This document shows, in pieces, positions 1 through 6,437 of a stretch of DNA of 8,678 nt. The number at the start of each line of letters is the position of its first letter. The first letter of the stretch is position 1. The notes under the pieces are model-generated. The model saw only the letters and a program-made list of their open reading frames with translations, made no database searches and was not told the origin of the DNA. Origin of the DNA: Sulfurovum sp. (GTDB lineage Bacteria; Campylobacterota; Campylobacteria; Campylobacterales; Sulfurovaceae). Both the position numbers and the translations under genes were made by a program. Where the stretch lies: the NCBI GenBank assembly GCA_027066595.1, contig JAMONG010000197.1, positions 1 through 8,678 of the forward strand, written 5' to 3'.

Positions 1-131
1 TCATTGAAGAGCTTTTAGCTGTTGAAGGTCAAGCACAAGATATTGGTGGATACTTCCATCCAAATGATGAGTTAGCAGCTAAGGCAATGAGACCTTCTGC
101 GACTTTGAATGCAATTATTGACGCTATATAA
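1..131 (+). CDS. icd: Isocitrate dehydrogenase, monomeric NADP-type (C-terminal end only)
   Basis: Only the last 42 codons are present, read from base 3 to the TAA at 129-131; the start lies outside the window. The visible tail contains a GGYFHPNDELAAKAMRPSAT segment and then LNAII. I recognise this GGYxxPD..(A)AMRPSATLNA pattern as the conserved C-terminus of the single-subunit (about 740-residue) NADP-dependent isocitrate dehydrogenase, not the dimeric 45-kDa type. The enzyme interconverts isocitrate and 2-oxoglutarate plus CO2 in the cytoplasm, and the reaction runs toward carboxylation in the reductive TCA cycle. The downstream neighbours mdh, fumC and sucCD fit this pathway. A hairpin starts 13 bases after the stop. 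The family call rests on a short tail, so the alternative is another protein sharing this end, which I think unlikely. Confidence 0.82.
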   Translation, partial: IEELLAVEGQAQDIGGYFHPNDELAAKAMRPSATLNAIIDAI

Positions 132-143
132 ATGTTACACTCC

Positions 144-182
144 ATATAAGGCATCCCCATATAAATGGGTTTTGCCTTGTAT
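144..182 (+). terminator. Long hairpin after icd, no U-run
   Basis: Bases 144-153 (ATATAAGGCA) pair with 173-182 (TGCCTTGTAT) over 10 bp with a single G-T wobble. After a small internal loop, CCCAT (156-160) pairs with ATGGG (165-169) around an ATAA loop. It sits 13 bases past the icd stop, where a terminator or 3'-end stabiliser is expected. The bases that follow (AACACTTC) are not a U-run, so it is not a textbook intrinsic terminator. It could protect the icd mRNA 3' end or act with Rho. Confidence 0.55.
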
Positions 183-199
183 AACACTTCTTGGTATCT

Positions 200-232
200 A
201 GTGTAAAAAGATACACTCGAGACATTTGTCTC
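200..232. promoter_or_regulatory. Two adjacent inverted repeats upstream of the mdh -10 (possible operator)
   Basis: AGTGTA (200-205) is repeated inverted as TACACT (212-217) around AAAAGA. One base later GAGACA (219-224) is repeated inverted as TGTCTC (227-232) around TT. Both are perfect 6-bp arms. The second dyad ends two bases before the candidate -10 box at 235-240, so a protein bound here would overlap the promoter. No specific regulator can be named from the sequence. They could also simply be small hairpins in read-through RNA from icd. Confidence 0.35.
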
Positions 233-234
233 AC

Positions 235-240
235 TATAAC
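235..240 (+). promoter_or_regulatory. Candidate -10 box of the mdh-fumC promoter
   Basis: TATAAC at 235-240 differs from the TATAAT consensus by one base and predicts a start near 246-248, giving a leader of about 100 nucleotides before mdh. No convincing -35 is seen, which is normal for sigma-70 promoters of Campylobacterota. The mdh operon might alternatively be read through from icd. Confidence 0.4.
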
Positions 241-325
241 ATAGGGTTGATGGTAACCTCTTTTGTCGCAAAGCATAATTGATAACTGACTATTATGATT
301 TATGTTTTGCTTTGAGGCCCCCTAT
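241..325 (+). promoter_or_regulatory. Structured 5' leader of mdh (foldable, family unknown)
   Basis: ATAGGG (241-246) can pair with CCCTAT (320-325), closing a domain of 85 bases. Inside it GGTT/AACC (245-248 with 255-258) can form a small arm that competes with the closing pairs. GCAAAGCATAA (268-278) pairs with TTATGTTTTGC (300-310) over 11 bp with one G-T wobble and a 21-base loop. A competing pairing, CATAAT (274-279) with ATTATG (292-297), uses part of the same strand, so two alternative folds are possible. The domain ends 23 bases before the mdh start, leaving the ribosome binding site just outside. I do not recognise a known riboswitch or ribosomal-protein leader in it. It may be a regulatory leader or only a mRNA-stabilising structure. 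Confidence 0.35.
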
Positions 326-348
326 AGTTCTCACTTAAAAGGAATAGT

Positions 349-1299
349 ATGAATAAAGGTAAAAAAGTAACGATTATTGGTGCAGGTAATGTAGGTGCAA
401 CTGTGGCATATGCATTGGCAATGAGAGGTGTGTGTCATGAGATTATTTTACGTGATAGAAATGTAGAAATAGCTAAAGGTAAAGCCTTAGATATGTCACA
501 AGCAGCAAATGCAGCACGTATGCATACACTGGTTTCTGTGGCGGAAGATGCATCAGGTATAGCTGACTCAGATGTAGTGGTTATTACGGCAGGTTCTCCA
601 AGATTACCAGGTATGAGTAGAGATGATTTACTTATGATTAATGCTGAAATCACTAAAGAAGTGGTAGCTGATGTGAAAAAGTATGCTCCTAATGCAATCA
701 TCATAATGGTATCAAATCCACTAGATGTGATGACCTATGTTGCATTAAAAGAATCAGGTTTTCCTAAAGAGAGAGTAATCGGTATGGCAGGTATCTTAGA
801 TTCTGCACGTATGGCACATTTTATCCATGAAAAAATAGGCTATGGTGCAGGGCAGATTAGAGCTTCAGTCATGGGTGGACATGGTGATGACATGGTACCT
901 CTTCCTAAGTTTTCAACGGTTGCTGGTGTACCACTTACAGATGTACTGGATGAAGAAGAGATTTTAGAAATTGTTGAACGTACTAAAGGTGGAGGGGCTG
1001 AAATCGTTGGTTATCTTAAAACAGGTTCTGCATACTATGCACCTGCAAAATCTACAGCAATCATGGTAGAAGCTATCTTAAAAGATACGAAACAAATTCA
1101 CCCATGTGCAGTACTTCTTGATGGACACTATGGACACTCTGATGTGGTATCTGGTGTACCTGTAGCACTAGGAGCAAATGGTGTTGAAAAACTTTTTGAA
1201 ATGACTTTAAGTGAAGGTCAAAAGAGAAAATTTGCAAAAAGTGTTGATTCTGTAAGAAGTATGATTAATGTGCTTAAAGAAAAAAAGTTTTTTGATTAA
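349..1299 (+). CDS. mdh: Malate dehydrogenase (NAD-dependent, LDH-like type)
   Basis: This 316-residue protein catalyses reversible reduction of oxaloacetate to malate with NADH in the cytoplasm, part of the TCA cycle in either direction. The N-terminal Rossmann fold starts with the nucleotide-binding motif GAGNVG (residues 11-16). An acidic residue at the end of the second strand (around D36) agrees with NAD rather than NADP use. Substrate specificity is decided in the active-site loop PRLPGMSRDDLL: R85 sits where lactate dehydrogenases have Gln, which marks malate dehydrogenase, and R91 is the second substrate-binding Arg. VSNP (121-124), the D151/R154 pair in LDSAR, and the catalytic H178 in GGHGD are all present. 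Length is normal for the family. The ATG at 349 has AAGGA six bases upstream and gives the usual N-terminus. It is the first gene of a probable mdh-fumC unit, 33 bp from fumC. Confidence 0.95.
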   Translation: MNKGKKVTIIGAGNVGATVAYALAMRGVCHEIILRDRNVEIAKGKALDMSQAANAARMHTLVSVAEDASGIADSDVVVITAGSPRLPGMSRDDLLMINAEITKEVVADVKKYAPNAIIIMVSNPLDVMTYVALKESGFPKERVIGMAGILDSARMAHFIHEKIGYGAGQIRASVMGGHGDDMVPLPKFSTVAGVPLTDVLDEEEILEIVERTKGGGAEIVGYLKTGSAYYAPAKSTAIMVEAILKDTKQIHPCAVLLDGHYGHSDVVSGVPVALGANGVEKLFEMTLSEGQKRKFAKSVDSVRSMINVLKEKKFFD

Positions 1300-1332
1300 A
1301 ATACCTCACTGCATTTAGAATAAGGAATAAAG

Positions 1333-2730
1333 ATGGAATATAGAATAGAAAAAGATACGATGGGAGAGATGAAAGTCCCTGCCGATAAATATTGGGCTGC
1401 ACAAACACAAAGATCTGTACATAACTTTGAAATAGGTAATGAAAAAATGCCTTTAGAAGTTGTTTATGGTTTTGCTAACTTAAAGAAAGCATGTGCTTTA
1501 GTTAACAATGATTTAGGCCGTATGAATGATGAAACAAGTAAAGCTATCGCTAAAGCATGTGAAGTTGTACTTTCTGGTGAGTTAGATGATAACTTTCCAC
1601 TTGTTGTATGGCAAACTGGTTCAGGGACTCAGTCTAACATGAACATGAATGAAGTTGTTGCAAATAAAGCAACAGAAATTCTTGGTGGTGACTTCACGAA
1701 AGAAAACCTTGTTCACCCTAATGATGATGTAAACAAAGGACAAAGTTCTAACGATACCTACCCAACAGGTATGCGTATCGCTGAAGTAGTCACAGTTACA
1801 GATAATCTTATTCCTGCACTTAACCAACTTAAATCTACACTAGATGCAAAAGCAAAAGCTTTTTCAGATGTCGTAAAAATAGGTAGAACACACCTTCAAG
1901 ATGCAACACCACTTACTCTTGGACAAGAACTTTCTGGTTATGTAGCGATGTTAGAGACAAACCTAAAGCAACTTAATGATGCTCTAGTGTATTGTAGAGA
2001 GATTGCAATTGGTGGAACTGCCGTAGGTACAGGACTTAATTCTCACCCAGAGTTTTCTGAAAAAGTATCTGCTAAGCTTAATGCCTTTATGGAAAAAGAT
2101 TATGGTTTTGTTTCTCAGCCAAACAAGTTTCATGCACTGACAGGGCACGATGCTGAAGTAGTTCTTTCAGGAGCACTTAAAGCACTCGCTGCAAACCTTA
2201 TGAAAATAGCCAATGACATCAGATGGTTAGCATCAGGTCCTAGATGTGGTCTAGGTGAGATAGAGATACCTGCAAATGAGCCAGGTTCTTCTATCATGCC
2301 AGGTAAGGTTAACCCTACACAAGCAGAAGCGATGACAATGGTTGCCGTACAAGTAATGGGTAACGATACTGCAGTAGGAATTGCCGCATCTCAAGGTAAC
2401 TTTGAATTGAACGTATTTAAGCCAGTGATTGCATATAACGTACTTCAGTCTATTAAACTTCTTGGTGATTCCATGAAGTCATTTGATGTAAATTGTGCTC
2501 AAGGTATAGAACCCATTAGAGATAACATCGATAAATTTTTAAATGATTCATTGATGCTTGTTACTGCATTAAACCCACATATTGGTTATGAAAATGCAGC
2601 GACTATTGCTAAAACAGCACATAAAAATGGTACAACACTAAAAGAAGAAGCAGTTGCTCTTGGATTTATGACTGCAGAAGAGTTTGATAAAAATGTAAAA
2701 CCAGAAGAGATGATTGCACCTAAGGCATAA
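1333..2730 (+). CDS. fumC: Fumarate hydratase class II
   Basis: This 465-residue enzyme interconverts fumarate and malate without an iron-sulfur cluster, so it tolerates oxygen. It has the class II/aspartase superfamily layout: substrate-binding GTQSNMN (98-104), VHPNDDVNKGQSSND (127-141), the catalytic-base histidine H187 in RTHLQDATPL, and the signature loop GSSIMPGKVNP (318-328) carrying the catalytic serine. The length matches the roughly 465 residues of the family. The HPNDDVN and GTAVGTGLN segments favour fumarase over aspartase, whose motifs differ at these places. AAGGA lies six bases before the ATG at 1333. With mdh 33 bp upstream and no terminator between them, the two are probably one transcript making malate and oxaloacetate interconversion a matched pair. 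A hairpin region follows the stop. Confidence 0.95.
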   Translation: MEYRIEKDTMGEMKVPADKYWAAQTQRSVHNFEIGNEKMPLEVVYGFANLKKACALVNNDLGRMNDETSKAIAKACEVVLSGELDDNFPLVVWQTGSGTQSNMNMNEVVANKATEILGGDFTKENLVHPNDDVNKGQSSNDTYPTGMRIAEVVTVTDNLIPALNQLKSTLDAKAKAFSDVVKIGRTHLQDATPLTLGQELSGYVAMLETNLKQLNDALVYCREIAIGGTAVGTGLNSHPEFSEKVSAKLNAFMEKDYGFVSQPNKFHALTGHDAEVVLSGALKALAANLMKIANDIRWLASGPRCGLGEIEIPANEPGSSIMPGKVNPTQAEAMTMVAVQVMGNDTAVGIAASQGNFELNVFKPVIAYNVLQSIKLLGDSMKSFDVNCAQGIEPIRDNIDKFLNDSLMLVTALNPHIGYENAATIAKTAHKNGTTLKEEAVALGFMTAEEFDKNVKPEEMIAPKA

Positions 2731-2772
2731 TAAATCATTTAATAAAATAAGAGTCATCCTTTTCTGATCAAA

Positions 2773-2806
2773 GGGTTGTGTTGTGTATATGCACGACACA
2801 TAGCCC
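2773..2806 (+). terminator. Hairpin after fumC
   Basis: TGTGTTGTG (2777-2785) pairs with CACGACACA (2792-2800) over 9 bp with one G-T pair around a six-base loop, and GGG (2773-2775) with CCC (2804-2806) can extend it past a small bulge. It sits 42 bases past the fumC stop and before the sucC promoter, separating the two transcription units. Only a short TTTT (2818-2821) follows, 11 bases later, so it is a weak or non-canonical terminator. Alternative pairings of AAAGG (2770-2774) with the upstream CCTTT (2758-2762), or AAAGGG with CCCTTT (2815-2820), are possible. Confidence 0.5.
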
Positions 2807-2858
2807 ATAAAATCCCCTTTAAAACCCTTAAATTAACCCAATATTCCATCTAAAACGG

Positions 2859-2864
2859 TATAAT
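2859..2864 (+). promoter_or_regulatory. Promoter (-10 box) of sucCD
   Basis: A perfect TATAAT lies at 2859-2864, predicting a start near 2871 and a leader of about 20 bases that carries the AAGGAG ribosome binding site at 2880-2885. No -35 box is seen. The upstream DNA instead alternates A/T runs and CCC triplets at about 10-12 bp steps, in line with the phased upstream sequence typical of Campylobacterota promoters. Confidence 0.65.
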
Positions 2865-2890
2865 CATGCATTATATAAAAAGGAGTACAC

Positions 2891-4063
2891 GTGAATATTC
2901 ATGAGTATCAAGCGAAACAAATATTCCAAAAGTATGGTGTTCCAACACCTAAAGGAATCATGGTAGAGAGTGTAGATGCAGCTGTTGAAGCAGCTAAAGA
3001 ATTGGGTGGCCCTATCTGGGTTGTTAAAGCTCAAATACACGCAGGCGGACGTGGTTTAGGTGGTGGTGTAAAACTGGCTAAATCTTTAGATGAAGTAAGA
3101 GAATTAGCAGATGAAATTCTAGGTATGACTTTGGTTACTCACCAAACAGACGCTGCTGGTAAACTGGTTCAAAAGCTTTACATTGAAGATGGTGCGGACA
3201 TTAAAGATGAGTTTTATCTTTCTGTAGTACTTGACAGAAAGTTAGAAATGCCTTTAATTATGGCTTCTACTGAAGGTGGTATGAACATTGAAGATGTTGC
3301 AGAAAATACACCTGAAAAAATTATCACTATTCCTGTTGACCCTGCTATAGGTTTTCAAGGTTTTCACGGACGTGAATTGGCTTTTGGTCTTGGAATCACA
3401 GACAAAGCAGAGCAAAAAAACATTATTCAATTTGCACAAAAACTTTTCAAACTTTACATGGAAAATGATGCAGAGATGATTGAAATCAATCCTCTTGTAC
3501 GTACAGGTTCAGGTGAATTTCTAGCACTAGATGGGAAAATGGGCTTTGATAACTCTGCTCTTGGACGTCAACCAGAGATTGCTGCAATGAGAGACTTGTC
3601 TGAAGAAGATCCAGATGAAGTAGAAGCGGCTAAATATGGTCTGTCTTATGTGGCTCTTGATGGTGAAATTGGTTGTATGGTAAACGGTGCAGGTCTTGCT
3701 ATGGGTACTATGGATACGATTAACTATATGGGTGGAACACCTGCTAACTTCCTTGATGTTGGTGGTTCAGCTAATGCTGAAACTGTTGCAAAAGGTTTTG
3801 AGATTATTCTTAAAAATCCTAATGTAAAAGCTATTTTTGTAAATATCTTTGGTGGAATTGTACGTTGTGATAGAATTGCAAATGGTATCATCGAAGCGAC
3901 AAAAATTACAGATGTAAATGTACCTGTTATCGTTAGACTTGATGGTACAAATGCACCAGAAGCTTCAGAAATTTTAAATAAAGCAAACATCGCTAACTTG
4001 ATTGTTGCTGATGATTTAGGTGACGGTGCAGCGAAGTCTGTTGCTGCTGCTAAACAAGCATAA
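2891..4063 (+). CDS. sucC: Succinyl-CoA synthetase (ADP-forming), beta subunit
   Basis: This 390-residue protein is the beta chain of the enzyme that interconverts succinyl-CoA and succinate with formation or use of ATP. It has an N-terminal ATP-grasp domain with the VVKAQIHAGGRGLGGGV nucleotide-binding stretch (44-60). Pro20 sits at the family's nucleotide gate position. The Mg ligands N200 and D214 lie in EINPLV and LDGKMG. The C-terminal CoA-ligase domain carries GGIVRCDRIA (321-330). Length is as expected. It starts with GTG: AAGGAG ends five bases before it, and the encoded NIHEYQAKQIF is the conserved N-terminus, so no other start fits. SucD follows after 20 bp, so both chains of the alpha/beta complex are made from one message. 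Confidence 0.97.
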   Translation: MNIHEYQAKQIFQKYGVPTPKGIMVESVDAAVEAAKELGGPIWVVKAQIHAGGRGLGGGVKLAKSLDEVRELADEILGMTLVTHQTDAAGKLVQKLYIEDGADIKDEFYLSVVLDRKLEMPLIMASTEGGMNIEDVAENTPEKIITIPVDPAIGFQGFHGRELAFGLGITDKAEQKNIIQFAQKLFKLYMENDAEMIEINPLVRTGSGEFLALDGKMGFDNSALGRQPEIAAMRDLSEEDPDEVEAAKYGLSYVALDGEIGCMVNGAGLAMGTMDTINYMGGTPANFLDVGGSANAETVAKGFEIILKNPNVKAIFVNIFGGIVRCDRIANGIIEATKITDVNVPVIVRLDGTNAPEASEILNKANIANLIVADDLGDGAAKSVAAAKQA

Positions 4064-4083
4064 GTGTAAAGGGAGTATAGTCA

Positions 4084-4953
4084 ATGTCAATTCTAGTAAA
4101 TAAAGATACAAAAGTAATCGTTCAAGGTTTTACAGGAAAAGAAGGTTCTTTTCATGCTGAGCAATGTATAGACTACGGTACAAATATTGTTGGTGGTGTT
4201 ACACCAAATAAAGGTGGACAAACTCACTTAGGTAAGCCAGTGTTTAACACAGTTTCTGATGCAGTTAAAACTACAGGTGCAACTGTTTCTATGATTTTTG
4301 TTCCACCTGCATTTGTTGGTGATGCTGTAATGGAAGCTGCTGAAGCAGGTATTGAACTAGCAGTTATCATCACCGAGGGTGCACCAGTAAAAGATATGCA
4401 AATGGCAAAAGCACATGCTGTTAAACATGGTATGAAAACACTTGGGCCAAACTGTCCAGGTATTATCACTGCAGAAGAGTGTAAAATAGGTATTATGCCT
4501 GGTATGATTTTCAAAAAAGGTAATGTTGGTCTTATCTCTAAATCTGGAACATTAACATACGAAGGTACAAACCAAGTTGTTAAAGCGGGTTATGGTATTA
4601 CAACGGCAGTTGGTATTGGTGGAGATCCAATTATCGGTCTTTCATATAACCAACTTTTACCAATGTTCGAAGCGGATCCAGATACTGAATGTATCGTTAT
4701 GATTGGTGAAATTGGTGGAGATCTTGAAATTCAAGCAGCTAAACTTATCAAAGAACAGATTACTAAACCTGTGGTTGCATTTATCGCAGGGCAAACTGCA
4801 CCTAAAGGTAAAACAATGGGTCACGCAGGTGCTATCGTTTCTGGTTCAGCTGGAACTGCAAAAGAGAAGATGGATGCACTTGAGGCTGTGGGTGTTAAAG
4901 TTGTGGTTTCGCCAGCGGAAATCGGTAAAGCAGTAAAAGAACTCCTCGGATAA
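4084..4953 (+). CDS. sucD: Succinyl-CoA synthetase (ADP-forming), alpha subunit
   Basis: This 289-residue protein is exactly the typical length of the alpha chain. The N-terminal CoA-binding Rossmann domain opens with VIVQGFTGKEGSFH (11-24), a phosphate-binding loop. GPNCPGII (121-128) is the family's conserved motif. H247 in GHAGAIVSG is the histidine that is phosphorylated during catalysis. It acts in the cytoplasm with SucC. In the reductive cycle the pair makes succinyl-CoA, the substrate for ferredoxin-dependent 2-oxoglutarate synthesis. GGGAG (4071-4075) precedes the ATG by eight bases. The gene ends its operon: a strong hairpin starts 20 bases after the stop, and the next gene has its own promoter and unrelated function. 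Confidence 0.97.
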   Translation: MSILVNKDTKVIVQGFTGKEGSFHAEQCIDYGTNIVGGVTPNKGGQTHLGKPVFNTVSDAVKTTGATVSMIFVPPAFVGDAVMEAAEAGIELAVIITEGAPVKDMQMAKAHAVKHGMKTLGPNCPGIITAEECKIGIMPGMIFKKGNVGLISKSGTLTYEGTNQVVKAGYGITTAVGIGGDPIIGLSYNQLLPMFEADPDTECIVMIGEIGGDLEIQAAKLIKEQITKPVVAFIAGQTAPKGKTMGHAGAIVSGSAGTAKEKMDALEAVGVKVVVSPAEIGKAVKELLG

Positions 4954-4973
4954 TCTTTGCTTCACTGCATCTT

Positions 4974-5016
4974 TGCAGGAGTTTGTTTAGTCATGTACTA
5001 AACGTACACTCCTGCA
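4974..5016 (+). terminator. Strong hairpin after sucD, no U-run
   Basis: TGCAGGAGT (4974-4982) pairs perfectly with ACTCCTGCA (5008-5016). After a TT/GTAC internal loop, GTTTAGT (4985-4991) pairs perfectly with ACTAAAC (4997-5003) around a CATGT loop. This is 16 bp of pairing, the most stable hairpin in the intergenic DNA of this window. It is followed by CAACAACC rather than a U-run, so it may end transcription with help or protect the sucCD message. Confidence 0.65.
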
Positions 5017-5060
5017 CAACAACCTACAAATCTACAGTAAATCAAAGTTATCCTTTTTTA

Positions 5061-5126
5061 TTGACTTCTTTTTAAACTTACTCTTATAAAACTATCTAAC
5101 AAAAACCTTTTTATTTAGAGTATAAT
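5061..5126 (+). promoter_or_regulatory. Two candidate promoters of glsA
   Basis: The proximal one is a perfect TATAAT at 5121-5126, predicting a start near 5133, only about 13 bases before the glsA ATG. The distal one has TTGACT (5061-5066), an 18-bp spacer and TATAAA (5085-5090), predicting a start near 5097. The DNA between holds T-rich stretches at roughly helical spacing (for example around 5052, 5069 and 5109). Either or both may be used. Confidence 0.55.
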
Positions 5127-5145
5127 ATTCTAAAAAAGTCTGCCT

Positions 5146-6069
5146 ATGAATTACCAAAAAATACTCGATGAAATTTATGCTGAGATACAACCCGAACTTA
5201 AACGTGGAAAAGTTGCTGATTACATACCTGCTTTAGCAGAGGTAGAAAAAGGTCAGTTTGCCATGACTATTACTTTGGAAGACGGGTCTATTTACTCTGT
5301 GGGTGAGAGCAAAAAGGCTTTTTCTATTCAGAGTATCTCTAAGGTTTTCACCTTTACTTTGGCATTGGACATTTATTCTAAAAAGCTTTATAAACGTGTG
5401 GGTGTAGAACCCTCGGGGAATCCTTTTAACTCATTGGTGCAGTTGGAGTATGAAAATGGTATACCCCGTAATCCTTTTATAAACGCAGGGGCTATTACCA
5501 TTACTGATGCACTCATTAGTCACTACAAAGATGAGTACAAAACGCTTGAAGTGATTATGAATTTTATACGTGAAATATCTGATAACCCAGTACTCTCTTT
5601 TGATCAAATAGTTGCTAATTCTGAGATGGAACATGGTGATAGAAACTTGGCACTTGCAAGGCTTATGAAAAGTTTTGGTAATTTTGAGAATGATGTGCAG
5701 GGTTCAGTTATGACATATTTTAAACACTGTGCGATTACCATGAATACAGAAGAACTGTCACGTTCTATGCTTTTTTTGGCGTTTGGAGGTTCTGACCCTA
5801 TTTCTAAAAAAGTATTTGTAAGTAGTAGCAAGGCGAAGCGTGTTAATGCGGTGATGCTTACCTGTGGACATTATGATGCCAGTGGTGAGTTTGCTTTTCA
5901 TGTGGGGCTTCCTGCAAAAAGTGGTGTGGGTGGGGGTATAGCAGCAACAGTGCCTGGAAAAATGTCTATAGCTGTTTGGTCACCAGCACTTAACAAATAT
6001 GGTAATTCACATGCAGGAACATTGGCACTTGAAAAATTTACCACAAAGACTGGACTCTCCATCTTTTAA
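5146..6069 (+). CDS. glsA: Glutaminase (serine-dependent beta-lactamase fold)
   Basis: This 307-residue enzyme hydrolyses glutamine to glutamate and ammonia. It is the bacterial glutaminase family with a beta-lactamase-like fold. The nucleophile and base are S63 and K66 of the SxxK motif in QSISK. Further family residues are all present at the expected spacing: N113 in NAGAI, E160 and N167 in the SEMEHGDRNLA segment, Y191, Y243, and V261 in KSGVGGG. The length matches the short bacterial form, with no ankyrin or STAS extension and no signal peptide, so it should be cytoplasmic. The start at 5146 gives the usual N-terminus, but the bases before it (AAAAAAGTCTGCCT) contain no Shine-Dalgarno, unlike every other full gene here. 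The stop is about 16 bp from rnpB. Glutamate links it loosely to the 2-oxoglutarate enzymes upstream, but it is a separate transcription unit. Confidence 0.95.
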   Translation: MNYQKILDEIYAEIQPELKRGKVADYIPALAEVEKGQFAMTITLEDGSIYSVGESKKAFSIQSISKVFTFTLALDIYSKKLYKRVGVEPSGNPFNSLVQLEYENGIPRNPFINAGAITITDALISHYKDEYKTLEVIMNFIREISDNPVLSFDQIVANSEMEHGDRNLALARLMKSFGNFENDVQGSVMTYFKHCAITMNTEELSRSMLFLAFGGSDPISKKVFVSSSKAKRVNAVMLTCGHYDASGEFAFHVGLPAKSGVGGGIAATVPGKMSIAVWSPALNKYGNSHAGTLALEKFTTKTGLSIF

Positions 6070-6080
6070 TATGCTATAAT
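6051..6080 (+). promoter_or_regulatory. Promoter of rnpB overlapping the end of glsA
   Basis: TATAAT at 6075-6080 is preceded by TGC, giving an extended -10 (TGnTATAAT). TGGACT (6051-6056), inside the last glsA codons, matches four of six -35 positions with an 18-bp spacer. The predicted start is near 6086, at the first pairing bases of RNase P RNA helix P1. Confidence 0.65.
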
Positions 6081-6084
6081 TCGC

Positions 6085-6437
6085 ATAAGGTGCAATAGGT
6101 AGTTGCTGGTGACATTTTGTCACGAGAGGAAAGTCCGTGCTACACATGAGACAGAGCTCCATCTAACAGATGGCCAGAGTAATCTGAGGGCAAGTGCAAC
6201 AGAGAGAAAGTAGTCCATGTATTTATATATGGTCAATGTGAAAGGGTGGGGTAAGAGCCCACCAGTGCTTATGGTAACATAGGCAGCTAGGTAAACCCTG
6301 TTCGTAGCAAGAAGTAATGGTATTAAGTCTCATTAGGCCATTGGATTGGCAAAACTGCTTCGCTTGAATGTATTGGTAACAATACATCTAGATAAATAAC
6401 TACCCACGACAAAACACGGCTTATCGTTGCACCTTAT
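6085..6437 (+). ncRNA. rnpB: RNase P RNA, bacterial type A
   Basis: This is the catalytic RNA that, with the RnpA protein, trims the 5' leader of pre-tRNAs. The ends pair as helix P1: ATAAGGTGCAA (6085-6095) with TTGCACCTTAT (6427-6437), 11 bp. GGTAGTT (6098-6104) pairs with AACTACC (6398-6404) as P2, and GTGACA/TGTCAC (6109-6114, 6118-6123) is a short P3 hairpin. The universal GAGGAAAGTCC core motif is at 6126-6136, and the matching 3' block ACGGCTTATCG at 6416-6426. These form P4. GGTAAGAGCCCACC and GGTAAACCC, both typical of the P10-P11 region, are also visible. Roughly 350 nucleotides is normal. Exact ends are set from P1, so they could be off by a few bases. No U-run terminator follows. 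Confidence 0.95.

Noticed and set aside
2731..2890. The fumC-sucC gap as a possible small RNA locus because of its stable hairpin.
   Set aside because: No promoter ahead of the hairpin is visible. A terminator for fumC plus a promoter for sucC explain the sequence.
4703..4936. A 77-codon + strand frame inside sucD.
   Set aside because: It lies wholly within the well-supported sucD in another phase and has a Leu/Lys-rich composition typical of a shadow frame.
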